From: Allodiplogaster sudhausi
Lineage: Eukaryota > Nematoda > Chromadorea > Rhabditida > Diplogasteridae
Length of the DNA stretch: 64,000 bases
Direction: 5' to 3'
Assembly (NCBI GenBank): GCA_945643635.1
Contig: CALZFC010000032.1
Span: 589,501-653,500, forward strand
The position numbers and the translations under genes are program-made. Below the pieces are notes generated by a model. It did no database searches, was not told where the DNA came from, and saw nothing but the letters and a program-made list of their open reading frames with translations. Each line of letters starts with the position of its first letter. Position 1 is the first letter of the stretch. Below are positions 25,687 through 36,872 of the stretch, piece after piece.

Positions 25687-26316
25687 TCACAGCGCTTGGT
25701 TGGTGGGGTTCGGATCGACGACACTGCCGCCACCACCGCCAGTGCCAGGACTCGGAGTGCAGCTGAGATTATAGAACATTATATTGATCTACATTTCAAA
25801 TGGATACCTGGGAATTAAAGAGCCTGAGGGCGATCAACGAAACACTATGTTGGATTTCACATTACTACCTTCAAGAATTGAGTTTGTGCTCGCACCGAAA
25901 TAGCATGCTAGAATGAGAGAGTACCTACTCCGAGAGTGAAGGCGCCAATTCAAACCTGTGCATTGATCGCCCTCTTTCCTATGTATAAGCTGAAAATTGA
26001 AGAAGAACTGACAAGTTGCACGTCTTCTGGCAGTACTGCCGAGCGAGCTGCGCGTACGCGGGACTGTTGCAGATGGTCGCTCGACCGGGGACGCAGTCAT
26101 TGGGATAGACGTCGGCGCAAACTTGAAGAAGTAGTATTTAAAAAAAACGTCTACCCAAAATAATATAAAAGCTTTTCCAATGAATTTTAGGTAATCTGGT
26201 TTTTGTAAAAAAAAAAAGAAAAAAAACATCTTGTAAATAAAAAGAAGCCAACCCTGGGCATTGCAATTGCTGACCGCGAGAGAGAGAAGAGAGAGGAGAA
26301 GGAGCGCCATGCGCAT
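25687..26316 (-). CDS. Secreted single-domain ShKT (SXC) peptide
   Basis: Three exons, 26316-26253, 26121-26013 and 25762-25687, join in frame to 82 aa. Residues 1-20 form a signal peptide (MRMALLLLSLLSLAVSN). The body is one ShKT module with all six cysteines in family spacing: VCAD, NDC, TIC, QYC, then KTCNFC at the end. The phase-2 splice between exons 2 and 3 falls inside the last motif. A low-complexity Gly-rich tail follows. ShKT modules occur in nematode secreted proteins, either as potassium-channel-binding peptides or as appendages of enzymes. No channel-block lysine-tyrosine pair is obvious, so the function is unassigned. It is divergent from the next gene at 26552 (+). Confidence 0.85.
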
Positions 26317-26339
26317 TATTGATATGGCTTCAGTAAAAA

Positions 26340-26396
26340 AAAGATATATCTATATAATACTTATAAAAATTATAAGTATTATATAGATATATCTTT
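26340..26396. repeat. perfect 27-bp palindrome with 3-nt loop
   Basis: Left arm 26340-26366 and right arm 26370-26396 are exact reverse complements, AT-rich, separated by AAA. It lies 24 bp upstream of the ShKT start codon. It could be a cruciform, a MITE relic or a regulatory hairpin. Confidence 0.85.
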
Positions 26397-26464
26397 AAGT
26401 ATCTCTAAGCAAGACAGTTAAGGAAAAAAATTATTTATGGAACGAAAGGTGAAAGTTTACATGA

Positions 26465-26622
26465 TGAGTTAACGAAAAGTGTCTTTTAAAAACCTTTTTT
26501 AAAGACCTTTTGTTTGACCCCTTTGTTGACCCCGAAATAGACCCTTAATAGACTCTTCTGCTGCACCGAGATGACCTCGAGCACCGCCGAACCACGCGTA
26601 TCAGAACGATTGCGAAGGAGTA
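26465..26622 (+). repeat. inverted duplicate, left copy (exon plus upstream intron)
   Basis: This segment matches the reverse complement of 37553-37690, covering the intron end and the exon start ACTCTTCTGCTGCACCGAGA. Both copies retain the same ttaatag acceptor. It marks the point where the split gene changes strand. Confidence 0.75.
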
Positions 26623-27704
26623 CGAGAAGTCGGGTGCCAAGTGCGGCTCCTTCAAGGAGCTCATCCCTTACCGGCTGAACAATGGCATTCTCTACTTCAA
26701 GAACTACCAACCGGTTCGAGCCATATGGCTATCGGGCAATCTTCATATCTATTCATGTGGCAGGCGGCCAATCTTATTAGGCTCAACTTTATGGATCATT
26801 TATCGATTCAAACTATATCATTTTAGCAGTCCTGCTCGTCCCAGCAATACGAAATGCTAGCGTACAGTCGAAGAGTTGTTCGCAAAGATAACACAAAGCT
26901 CATGGCACCTCCGATGCGACAAGTCGACTATCGCGGGTAGATTCGGCTTTTTTTTCATTTTTTATTATTTAATACTATTTAATCTTTTGTCATCTGAACT
27001 CCTTTTTTCCTTTCCTATTTTTTTCTATAAAAGAATTAAATTGATCCTTCCAGATTTAAAAAGGCTGTCACTCGTCGGCTGGCCAAATCGCCACGACGCC
27101 ATAAAGACATCTCGAAAGAAATCATTGTAAGAGAAGAACATCGTGAAATCTTACTGTAACACACACAAACAAGTAATTTTACTTTTAATTCAAATACAGT
27201 ATTTTCTCAATAAGCACTCTCGGCGGTACTATTTTTCAATGCCACTGAGAATGAGGGGTACTATTTTAACTCTTACATTTTCAAATGACGTGCTATTAGA
27301 GGGGGGATTCAAATAAAGTAGATAAAATACGGTTTTCAAAATGACCTTTTTCCATTCAGAAGGTGCTGCTGTGCTGGCTGATCCCGGTGGTCGTCTCTCT
27401 CCTCATCCGCCGTGGCTTCCCTCTCCGTCGCACTCTCAGCTTCATCCTCAGAAGCCTTCGTCCCAGAAATGTCATGCAGGTACGCATGAAAATCTGTGCC
27501 TTTTTGACTCAATATTAGTTTTTCTCACTCCTTATGGGAGCTTACACGAATAGTGAATTGTTCAATGAATGTAAAGGTCCTTCAAATAAGACAACCATTC
27601 AGTTCGTGAAGTCAGCTGCCGCTGCCGTGAACGAAAAGTTCGCTGGAATCTTTCGGAAAGTGCGAGGAGAAACGTCTCAGGCAGCACCAAATGGCGAGGC
27701 CTAA
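26552..27704 (+). CDS. 3' half of an unrecognised single-pass membrane protein (split gene)
   Basis: Exons 26552-26713, 26830-26936, 27054-27126, 27360-27479 and 27603-27704 join in frame to TAA, with AATAAA at 27802. There is no start codon: the frame closes directly upstream of the first acceptor, so this is a 3' portion. The product is basic, with a hydrophobic segment KVLLCWLIPVVVSLLIRRGF followed by an Arg-rich stretch and a soluble tail ending QAAPNGEA. The first exon begins with the same sequence as the last exon of the minus-strand gene at 37459-38428, and phase agrees (0/0). I infer these are two halves of one gene separated by an inversion. Family not recognised. The intron before exon 4 carries a MITE-like copy. 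Confidence 0.7.
27197..27332. mobile_element. short MITE M copy in intron
   Basis: It begins CAGTATTTTCTCAATAAG and ends GATAAAATACGG, close to the inverted ends of the element at 31790-32227. It has the same ACTATTTTTCAATGC internal unit. Confidence 0.5.
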
Positions 27705-27801
27705 GCTTGGCGACTTGAATTTCTTCTGCTTCAAATAGCATTTCTTTTGTTATGTTCCCCCCACCTCCATTCATCTCATTCCTTCCAATCTTTGTTTCTG
27801 A

Positions 27802-27807
27802 AATAAA
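27802..27807 (+). terminator. polyadenylation signal AATAAA
   Basis: Located 98 bp after the stop codon of the gene ending at 27704 and followed by an A-rich stretch. Confidence 0.6.
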
Positions 27808-27936
27808 GAGAAAAAAAAGTAACAATGTACGTGTAATGCTATCGCTTTTTATGTAGGATAATTTTTTTTAAGTGTGTTAGAGAGGGAAACAGAATGGGAC
27901 AAAAAAGATTTGACCGAAAAAAAAGTGATCACTAAC

Positions 27937-27978
27937 CAACACGACAAGAAGAACGGACGAAAGAACGAAGTATTTCAT
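27937..27978 (-). pseudogene. orphan signal-peptide exon of the 12-Cys family (copy A)
   Basis: Reads MKYFVLSSVLLVVL and stops at donor gttagt, exactly like the first exons at 29240 and 33371, and is preceded by the same ttttcggA/ttttcagA context. No matching second exon lies downstream on this strand before the opposite-strand gene at 27704. It is probably a remnant, or the partner exon was removed by rearrangement. Confidence 0.55.
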
Positions 27979-28183
27979 TCCGAAAATGTGCTTAAAGATT
28001 TCTCAAGCGGAAATTGAATGAGCAAAAGAATATTTGTGAACCATTTGAACACAATTTCGTTTTCCTTCGTTTGTTTGAAATCTGTAGAATGTAGAGAATT
28101 AGAGATATTCGCCGAAGTGAGTAGGCTGGGGAAAGTATGTTGGCCTCTCTTTATGGAAAGACTGACTGCAGCTCTCCTACTCT

Positions 28184-28212
28184 AATCATCTTCCTCATTT
28201 CGAAGACAATTT
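28184..28212 (-). promoter_or_regulatory. shared upstream block of the 12-Cys family, copy 1
   Basis: Near-identical block (ATCATCTTCCTCATTTCGAA followed by GACAATTT), about 200 bp upstream of copy A on the minus strand. The same block occurs upstream of other members. Confidence 0.5.
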
Positions 28213-29001
28213 GAAAGTTGAAAACGAACAAGACACTTGTCAGAAAAGCCTATAAACACCGTCCAACCATGTGTTCTGTCAATATGATTGTTTTTTTACT
28301 ACTTTAAGAATATAATGACGATTTTGCGGGTAAATTAATCTGGAATCTTCTATCCACATTCCCACGACTCTTCGTGTTTGGATCCTTTTGCTGAAACTCT
28401 TTCTGCTCTCTCTCTCTCTCCCTTTCTCTCTCTCTTTCTCTCTCTCTTTCTCGCTCTCTCTCTTTCTCTCTCTCTCTTTCTCTTTTTCTTTCTCGCTCTA
28501 TCTCTCTCTGTCTCTCTTACTCTATCTCATGCGTTACTTTATTTTCCTTAAGAAGGCTACAGTGCCTGATTCAAGCTGTTGACGTTGATTTTGGGAGAAA
28601 TCACTCAATAACCAAAAAGTACTTCTCTACACCACACGACTAATTCCATCCCAAATGTTGATCTATCTTCTTTTGATCTAAAGTCATTCTTCATGCAAAC
28701 AACGATGTTCTTGATGTTCTGTGAGTATTAAAGGCAAACTCAAGGACATTGCGGAATAATCAAATAACATTTTTCTTTAATAAAAAAATTAAATACATAC
28801 ATACATATGTAGATCGGCTAAACATGAAAAAGCGGGTGGAAGGAATAAAAGGGAGGAAGGGAGCGAAAAATGCCAAAAGCTTTCCCGCACAATCATCATT
28901 ACTATGTTCACAGTTAACAAAAGCTATCATCTAAGAGAGATGGATGGAGTGGTGTTTACAAGAGTTTCCGAGAATGGAGTCTTGTGTTCGGTTTCAACAC
29001 T
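28213..29001. other. intergenic spacer between divergent peptide loci
   Basis: Contains a CT tract at 28408-28530 and otherwise unique AT-rich sequence. No gene is seen. Confidence 0.6.
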
Positions 29002-29035
29002 CGAATTGTCTTCGAAATGAGGAGAAAGATGATAA
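29002..29035 (+). promoter_or_regulatory. shared upstream block of the 12-Cys family, copy 2
   Basis: CGAATTGTCTTCGAAATGAG followed by GAGAAAGATGAT is the reverse complement of the blocks at 28184, 32527 and 36415. It lies about 200 bp before the copy B start. A second conserved stretch (ATGCCTCTCCAACG) near 29146 also occurs at 33269 (+) and 32371-32387 (-). Confidence 0.5.
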
Positions 29036-29239
29036 CAGTGGGAGAGAGTCTTCCAATCGCTCCAGAAAGCTAGCCCGCAAACGTTTCACATCCTACTCAC
29101 TTGTGCAATTCTCTACTTCTCGCAGCCGTCAGTTTCCATATAAAAATGCCTCTCCAACGAGAGGAAAACAGAATTGTGTTCAAGAGCTTCTCGTTTGTAA
29201 GCTTCACTTATTTTCAAAATCTTTATACACATTTTCAGA

Positions 29240-29449
29240 ATGAAGTACTTTGTTGTTATGTTCGTTCTTCTTGTCGTGCTGGTTAGTGTGCACTCTTTAC
29301 TTTTTCTCTATCTTTCTCTTTTCCGTCTCTCTCTCCATCTCTCTCTCGCTCTCTCTGTCATTATTTGTATCTCTCTCCTTCTGTCGCTGTCTTTCTCTCT
29401 GCAGTTCTCTTTCTATCTCGATCTCTCTCTCTCTGCCTCTCTCCCTCCA

Positions 29450-29497
<48 letters not shown>

Positions 29498-29683
29498 TTC
29501 TAGGAGCACACAACAGCACGACGCACTCCTTTTGACGCGTGCCACTTGTGCGACGAGACGTGCTCCAACTGACCTCGCCGCTGCTGGAACCCGCACGCCT
29601 CCTTCATGGCGCCCGCGCCCATCTGCATGGACTGCCCCTCCATGACTGCGAATTTGTGTGCGAGAAAGGGCACTTGCTGCTGA
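29240..29683 (+). pseudogene. 12-Cys secreted peptide, copy B, with in-frame TGA
   Basis: Exon 1 (29240-29281) encodes signal peptide MKYFVVMFVLLVVL. Exon 2 starts at 29504 after a CT-filled intron. The frame contains CHLCDETC, then TGA at 29570-29572, then continues PRRCWNPHASFMAPAP and CMDC to a second TGA at 29681-29683. Aligned to copy F, the internal TGA falls where F has the cysteine of ECPTKCC, so a TGC/TGT codon has become TGA. The simplest reading is a nonsense mutation. The rest of the frame is intact, so readthrough or selenocysteine cannot be excluded by eye. The 3' UTR keeps GTTGAATAAA and GATCATGCATG, shared with copies F and I. Confidence 0.7.
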
Positions 29684-29689
29684 TAAGAA

Positions 29690-30896
<1,207 letters not shown>

Positions 30897-31650
30897 TAAG
30901 GATTGTTTGTTCAAACAAATGATGATGATGACATAAGTGGAAGCCATCAACTGCGGTCTTTGTGGACTGCTCGGATTTCTTGGTGTCTTGGTTGCAAACG
31001 TGACAAGGAGGGGCCCAGGGGTGCTCGTAGGCCACTGCGCTACTGTCGTCCTCAGCTAGAGCATGTTTTTCAGGCTTCTCTTTTTTCTCAACCTCATTTT
31101 GTTTTTCTGACGACCATTGTAGTCGTTCAGTGCCTCACTAAATGCGCCAGTTTTTGTCTCCGTTTAAAAAAAGTAGGATGATAGCGAGAGAACTATGTAC
31201 ATACATATATAAAGAAAGACGCTAGAATGACTTATTTAAAAATCAAAATAAATTTAAAAATTTTTATAATGTTTATTCATAAACTGAGTGCCGTATTAAA
31301 CGACTGCTTATTGATTCAAAGGAAATTGATGAAAAACCAAGTTTGGAGCAATGTGTGACTGGTTTGTTTGATCCAATTTGAGTGCATTAACGGTAACTAG
31401 CCAGTGCGAGAAGAAGATTGTGGCCGAAAAGGGACAAAAAACTAAATAAAATATATAATAATAGAAATTTTTTTCAACTGCTGCGATCAAATTTTTCTTT
31501 AAAAAAAATTCTATTGGGCTCAAAACACTTGTGTGTGTGTGCGTACTAATTGAATATTCAATTTTTGCATATTCAATTTTTTGCAATGTCGTGTGTCCTT
31601 TTTGGTTATTCAAAGTTTGTTTATTCAATCAATATTTTGAGAGCTGTCAG

Positions 31651-31781
31651 TGACGCGCGAAAGGTGCCTTTATTTGCCTGTGCAGCATGCGCCCATGGGC
31701 AGTCCGCCGATGGTTTACACGGACTGCGACAACCGTGGCAAAGGTTGCTGCTATTGGCCACGAAGCGAAACCGCTATATAA
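31651..31781 (+). pseudogene. cysteine-rich C-terminal fragment (copy D)
   Basis: After an acceptor-like ctgtcag a frame runs to TAA with PMVYTDCDNRGKGCCYWPRS, recalling the terminal C...CC motif of the 12-Cys family. There is no signal exon in range. It ends 8 bp before the MITE M end. Confidence 0.3.
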
Positions 31782-31789
31782 GGTAAATA

Positions 31790-32227
31790 CCGTATTTTCT
31801 CTATTAGTGCCCCCGGGGGACTATTTTTCAATCCCCTCGCGAGAGGGGGGCACTATTAGAGGGGGGGGGGGTTCTATTAGAGGGAGGGGTACTATTTTTC
31901 AATGCGATTGACTAAAAGTTTGATCACAACATTTTATTCTCAAAAAAGAAGAAGTATAGCTCTACTTCAATGGAATCATCGCTGGAATATCAGTTTTACC
32001 GTATATTATGAATGAAATTACAATCAGTTAAATGGGAACACCATCCCATACCTCAATTATAAATTCCAGGTACGTCTCTTGGATGATTAGGGGGGGGGCA
32101 CTATTGGAGGGGGGGGGGTTCTATTAGAGGGAGGGGTACTATTTTTCAATACCTTTGCGGGAGGGGGGCACTATTAGGGGGGGGGGGGGTTCTAATAGAG
32201 GGAGGGGCACTAATAGAGAAAATACGG
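31790..32227. mobile_element. MITE M: TA-flanked element with CCGTATTTTCTC ends
   Basis: Inverted ends CCGTATTTTCTCTATTAGTG and CACTAATAGAGAAAATACGG are flanked by TA on both sides, as for Tc1/mariner-type MITEs. The interior has repeated G-rich units (GGGGGGCACTATTAGAGGGG and ACTATTTTTCAAT). There is no coding capacity. Related pieces lie at 27197-27332 and 38789-38925. Confidence 0.7.
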
Positions 32228-32526
32228 TAGTGCTCACTAAATAGCACGGCAAGAAGAACGAACAAAAGAGCCAAGTTTTTCACATTCTGAAAATGTGCTT
32301 AAAGATTTCACAGGCGGAAATTGAAGTAGCAAAAGAATATTCAAGAGGCACAATGCTGTTTTTTTGACACTTTGGAGAGGCATTTTTATGTATATGAAAA
32401 TTGTCGGCTGCAAGAATGTGGAAGCGTATAGATATGTATGTATTTGCAGTGAGTAGGATGGGAAGCATTTATTTGTGTTGATTGCTGAAGATTTCCCTTT
32501 GCAAAACGGACGCTCTCAAACGTGTA

Positions 32527-32562
32527 ATCATCATCATCCGCTTTCATATCGAAGACAATTCG
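32527..32562 (-). promoter_or_regulatory. shared upstream block of the 12-Cys family, copy 3
   Basis: ATCATCATCATCCGCTTTCA followed by TATCGAAGACAATTCG, upstream of the broken copy E signal exon on the minus strand. Confidence 0.45.
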
Positions 32563-33370
32563 GCTGTTGGTGGATGAATCAGACGACGCGTTCTGAAGCG
32601 AGCAGCGTTTTATGTCTTTTATTTTGTCAAGAGCGTCGATCTTTTCGAAGTTTGGTAGAAAAATATGTGACAAAATAAAGAATCCTTTATACATATACAT
32701 ACATATTTCTATCGGTTAATATTTCAATATCTTTATGAAAAGATTTCTCATCTTATACATCAGTAAAGGGACGTAACAGTACAGATCAGTTGACAATGAG
32801 CAGTTAAAGGAAAGCTCAACCGTAATGTGTTCTAAATTTACTGACCATTATAGTCGCGTCTCTCACATACTTGGTTCAGGCAAAAGTGTGCCAATTCAAA
32901 AGTGAGTTGTTTTTGGGCTTTTTTAAAGGAGGAAGGGCAAGTGCCATCTCTCGTTGCAACCTCCAGCACAGAATAGCGACTCATACTGCTCTCGATCAGA
33001 TAAATAGCGCATTGCAGTGGCCGCGACACTCGAAGCAGCACTTGAATGTGTCTCTTCGATATGTGTAAGATTGGAGAGCGTCCTTCGACCAAATTTTCAA
33101 ACGAACAAAGATACTGCAACGTTAGCCGCGGAATCAAGGCAGGGCACGGCTTTCAAGTATGGCTTTTCAGAGATAGCTAGCGCCGCACAAACTGTTTCCC
33201 ATACTACTCACTTATGGAGATTGTCTCTCTCTCTCTTCTTTCTCCCACTCGGTCAGTTTTCACTAGAAAAATGCCTCTCCAACGTGAGGAATGCTGAATT
33301 GTGTTCAAGTACTTCTCAAATATTCGTTTGCTCTTTAATTCTTTTCCAAATGTTTATACCCATTTTCAGA
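32563..33370. other. spacer and 5' region of copy F
   Basis: Unique sequence with the conserved leader ATGCCTCTCCAACGTGAGGA at 33269-33288. This could encode a short upstream ORF of eight codons (MPLQREEC) in the copy F transcript. A CT tract is at 33223-33245. No other gene is seen. Confidence 0.5.
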
Positions 33371-33432
33371 ATGAAATACTTTGCTGTTCTGCTCGTTCTT
33401 CTTGTCGTGCTGGTTAGTGAGAGCATTCTTTA

Positions 33433-33472
<40 letters not shown>

Positions 33473-33751
33473 ATATCTCTATCTCGCTCTCTCTTTCTTA
33501 TCTCTCTGACATTCTCTATTTTTTTTCTTTCTCTCACTCTCTCTTCTCTACAGGAGCAAACAAAAGCAAACCACTCATGTTACGGTTGCCTACTTATTTG
33601 CTTCGGGGAATGCCCGACAAAGTGTTGCCGCAAATATAGCGGCGCCTCCTTCATGGCCGCCCCGAGCCAGCCCGACTGCAGTAGCTGCGACTTCGTGGAC
33701 TGCACGGATACGGCATCCTGCGACGCTGAGCATTGCTGCAGGAAGGGATAA
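33371..33751 (+). CDS. 12-Cys secreted peptide, copy F (intact)
   Basis: Exons 33371-33412 and 33554-33751 join in phase 0 to 79 aa. The signal peptide is MKYFAVLLVLLVVL. The mature part holds two similar six-cysteine blocks: first HSCYGCLLICFGECPTKCC, then (after SFMAAPSQPD) CSSCDFVDC and CDAEHCC. Spacing is roughly C-x2-C-x3-C-x3-C-x3-CC in block one and C-x2-C-x4-C-x5-C-x4-CC in block two. It is a small extracellular disulfide-rich peptide; no named family is recognised. Paralogues are at 29240 (+), 35592 (-), 44881 (-) and 46791 (-). The intron is a CT tract. A polyadenylation signal lies at 33863. Confidence 0.8.
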
Positions 33752-34653
33752 GAAGGAGAAGAAGGAGAAGGAGATGCAGACAGCCAACAGCGAACAACGC
33801 CTCTCCTTATACCACACTAAACGAACAATTCAATACCTAACAGATTCATAAAATTCAAGTTGAATAAAAGGTCATGCATGCAAGTAGAAGAAACATGCAT
33901 ACACAGATCGTATTCGGGCATCTAACTAAGAGGATGAAAAGACAAATAAAAAAAAACACTTGAAAAAACAAAAAAGATGTTCTCGGAGACATGCACTGAA
34001 GCGCTTTTAACAGAGTCTCTCGGTAAGGATCAAGCAGTCCTCTAGGGGCACATGCCCCGGGGCAAAATGTTCAGATTTAGTTGTCCAAGATCTAATTAGG
34101 TGACTCTGCCGGGCGGGCAGTAAGAGCATGCCGAGTAGGAGAGCAATTTGATCTCTCCTTTAACTAATCAAGAGAACAATTAATTACTTAGGACAAGAAT
34201 AATTTAAAGAAGAAGAAGAAGAATTTAACGAAGAAAAATTTAAAGGAGACAAATTTTTAAAAAGAAAAATTTAACGAAGAAAATTTAATTTTAAGAACAT
34301 AAATTGAAAGAAAAGGAAGAAATAAAAGAATAAGAAGGCAGCGCAATGCTATTAGGGTTCCTGTTAGAAAATAATAAGTAATTTTATTAAAGCCTATTTG
34401 TAAGGAGACTTTGATTTGTTTGATGGAAACGGAATGCTAAAAAAAGAACGACCAGGAGCGCGACGAGTTTCATCCCAAAAAAAAAACATTTTGCCCTTCC
34501 AAAAAGTTTTATAACGAAAACTATTTTTAAAAGAAATATTATATTTTCCAATAAGAAAAGAAGAAAATTTTTTTTGATGCCCTTTCATATTACCTCTTTT
34601 AGGGCCAATCTTAGTCTGTTATACTTTTCTGGCCTTACTTTTATTTGATATAG

Positions 34654-34692
<39 letters not shown>

Positions 34693-34996
34693 GAGGGAGA
34701 GAGAGGGAGAGATTAGGAGAACGACAGTAAGAGAGAGAAAGCGAGATAGAGAGAATGAAAGAGAGAGAGAGATTGAGAGATCGAGATGGTGCGAGTGAGC
34801 GCGAGATGAGAAAGAGAGGAAGGAGAAATAGTTAATAAGTAATTTAAAAAAAGCCTAATTGTAAGGACAATATGCAATGTTGGATGGAAACGGAATACTT
34901 AAAACCACGGCCAGAGAAGAACGACCAGGAGTGCGGCGTGAAAGTGAAAAAAAGAGAGGAAGGGGAAATTGTTTCAGAGAAAGAGAGAAGGGGTTG

Positions 34997-35046
<50 letters not shown>

Positions 35047-35591
35047 AAGAGAATAATCGAACACGAAAAGTGTTGGAAAGTGGAGAGAAAATGGCTATAT
35101 CTTTTTCGCACAATCATCATCATTATTATCACAATTATCAAAAACGATTATTTACATAGGTCACGTATATAGACTGGCGTTATCAACATTTTCCCACACT
35201 AGAGTCTTGTTCGCTTTCAACTCTTGAGGAAAAAGATCTGGATTAAAATACGGCAATTTCTCATTCGTTTCATGCCTTCTTCATCGCGTTGTCGCTCTCT
35301 CGCTCTCTCACTGTTCTCCTTTTCCCTCTCACTCCCTCTCTCTATTTCTCTCTCCTCCCTCCTCCATCCCTGTTTCTCTCACTCGCGCTGCAAAAAACCT
35401 TCTTTGCTTGTCTGATTGTTCAAGTATATTTTAAACATATGTAGTTTAATAAACAGCGTTCAGCCTCATTTTCATTCCCTTCGAAGGTGTGTGACCTCCT
35501 CCTTTTTTTATGTGCAAGGAGTCTTTATTCAAACAAGCAAATGATGATGGGGCGTTAGTGGGAGCCGTTAACAACGCGCACTCGCTGTGCT
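33752..35591. other. intergenic with internal direct repeat and GA tracts
   Basis: Holds the copy F 3' UTR, a K-codon-like AT/GA-rich segment (34200-34320), a diverged direct repeat of about 90 bp (34370-34460 and 34825-34925, sharing GATGGAAACGGAAT and GAACGACCAGGAG), GA tracts at 34660-34690 and 35000-35050, and a CT tract at 35295-35350. No gene is supported. Confidence 0.6.
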
Positions 35592-36278
35592 CTATTTGCC
35601 CGGGCAGCACCAGCCGGGGCAGATTGGCGTTCCCTCGCAATTGTTGTAGTTGCAACCGTTGCAAGGATTGCCGTAGAAAGCCGCGGCGCCACGGTCGAGC
35701 CCATTGAAGCCCGAGGCATGCATTCTGACAATGAGCAAATTAACTTTAGTACTAAAATAAAGGAAGAAATTAGTTATTTTAGTACAAAAGCAAGTTTAGA
35801 ACTAAACGAAGGGTCCCACAGTACCATTAATTAAGTGTAACTTTAGAACTAAAGCGAAAGTCCCGAAAAAACCTTTAATTTAGTACTAAACGATTGTGGT
35901 AATTGTAGTACTAAAGGAACTTAGGTGCTGAAGGAAGGGTCCCAAAGTACCCTTAAGGGTCCGAAACTTAGGAACCCCGCTGAGTGCATGCGATGTCTGC
36001 AGCACTCTCGCGCGCAGTTCGTGCAGGCCATGTTGCATGGCGCGACCGAATCGCAACTGACGATATCGCGAATTGCACTTGCTTCCTGCTGTGTAGTTTA
36101 GAAACATTTTCCTGATCATTCATTGCATGGCATTTAAGATTGCGTTTTTTTTTTCTTTGGAAATACCAAGACTAAATTGAACTATGAAAAGGTTTGACTG
36201 ATACCATCTTGGACTGCATTAAAGGCAACCGACCAGCACGAGAAGAAGAAGAACGATGAGAAGAGCAAAGAGTTTCAT
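35592..36278 (-). CDS. 12-Cys secreted peptide, copy G (three exons, intact)
   Basis: Exons 36278-36234, 36088-35976 and 35724-35592 join in frame to 96 aa. Signal peptide MKLFALLIVLLLLVL. Exon 2 carries the first six-cysteine block (SCDSVAPCNMACTNCARECC). Exon 3 carries the second (NPCNGCNYNNC, then CPGWCC) and ends PGK. The exon boundary between the blocks (phase 2) explains how block-coding exons can be shuffled in this cluster. Intron 2 is full of TTTAGTACTAAA-type palindromes. The 3' flank CTTTATTCAAACAA (plus-strand sense) is shared with copies C and H. Secreted disulfide-rich peptide of unknown function. Confidence 0.8.
35725..35975. repeat. palindrome-rich intron (TTTAGTACTAAA units)
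   Basis: At least five imperfect copies of TTTAGTACTAAA or TTTAGAACTAAA separated by CAAAGTACC/CACAGTACC and AGGGTCCC-like words. Similar units occur in the introns of copies H and I (45040-45110, 46940-46985). Confidence 0.6.
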
Positions 36279-36414
36279 CCTGAAGATGCTGATTATACAT
36301 ATGATGATGGCCATGGCTTTTATAGGAAATTTTTGATAATTGTGTCAGAGAAGAGCACAGAATTGAACAAAACAAAAGAGATTTTCTCCCACTCTCATCA
36401 TTATCAGCGATACA

Positions 36415-36442
36415 ATCATCTTCCTCATATCGAAGACAATTC
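36415..36442 (-). promoter_or_regulatory. shared upstream block of the 12-Cys family, copy 4
   Basis: ATCATCTTCCTCATATCGAA followed by GACAATTC, about 140 bp upstream of the copy G start. This is the best match to copy 1 at 28184. Confidence 0.5.
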
Positions 36443-36872
36443 GAGAGTTGAACGCGAACAAGATTCTAGTCTCACAAGAGCTTGTAAACACCAGTCCGTG
36501 TGATCGTGAACGTGTCTAGACGATGGCATATGATAGTAGTAACTGCGAAAATGTAATGTTGAATCATCGACATTTATCGCGCCTCATCATATTTAGCCTC
36601 TACACACATTTGTAGCAATTTTATATTCTTAGAATTTGGCCTCCCTCCAAAGTTCTCAAAACTTCAAGAACATCCTTTCTATGAAGAAGAAGAACTTTTT
36701 AAGAAGACTTGCATTTTTATTTTAGAACGTCGACAAAAATTCTTTGATATAAAAAATAATCGCAGCCACAAAACCACTTTCGTCAGTCAATATTCGAATA
36801 TCATGGCAATTCTTCCAATCGTTTATTAGTTGAGCATGACTTGAGACAGACGTTTGTTCACACCATCAGCAT

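Larger units (their letters stand above)
30935..32289 (-). pseudogene. degenerate 12-Cys gene (copies E + C), interrupted by a MITE
   Basis: A signal-exon relic at 32289-32240 resembles MKYF...LLVVL but the start is displaced (AATGTGAAAAAC) and the donor GT is lost (CTATTTAGTG). A last-exon relic at 31050-30935 keeps PCHVC, aligned with NPCNGC of copy G, but the following cysteines are replaced. Its 3' flank (TTCAAACAAATGATGATG) matches the 3' flanks of copies G and H. MITE M sits between the two parts. The gene is clearly dead; whether both parts come from one gene is inference. Confidence 0.45.

Noticed and set aside
34050..34110. Hairpin AGGGGCACATGCCCCGGGGC as a structured RNA
   Set aside because: It is short and isolated, with no conserved context or second copy in the window.
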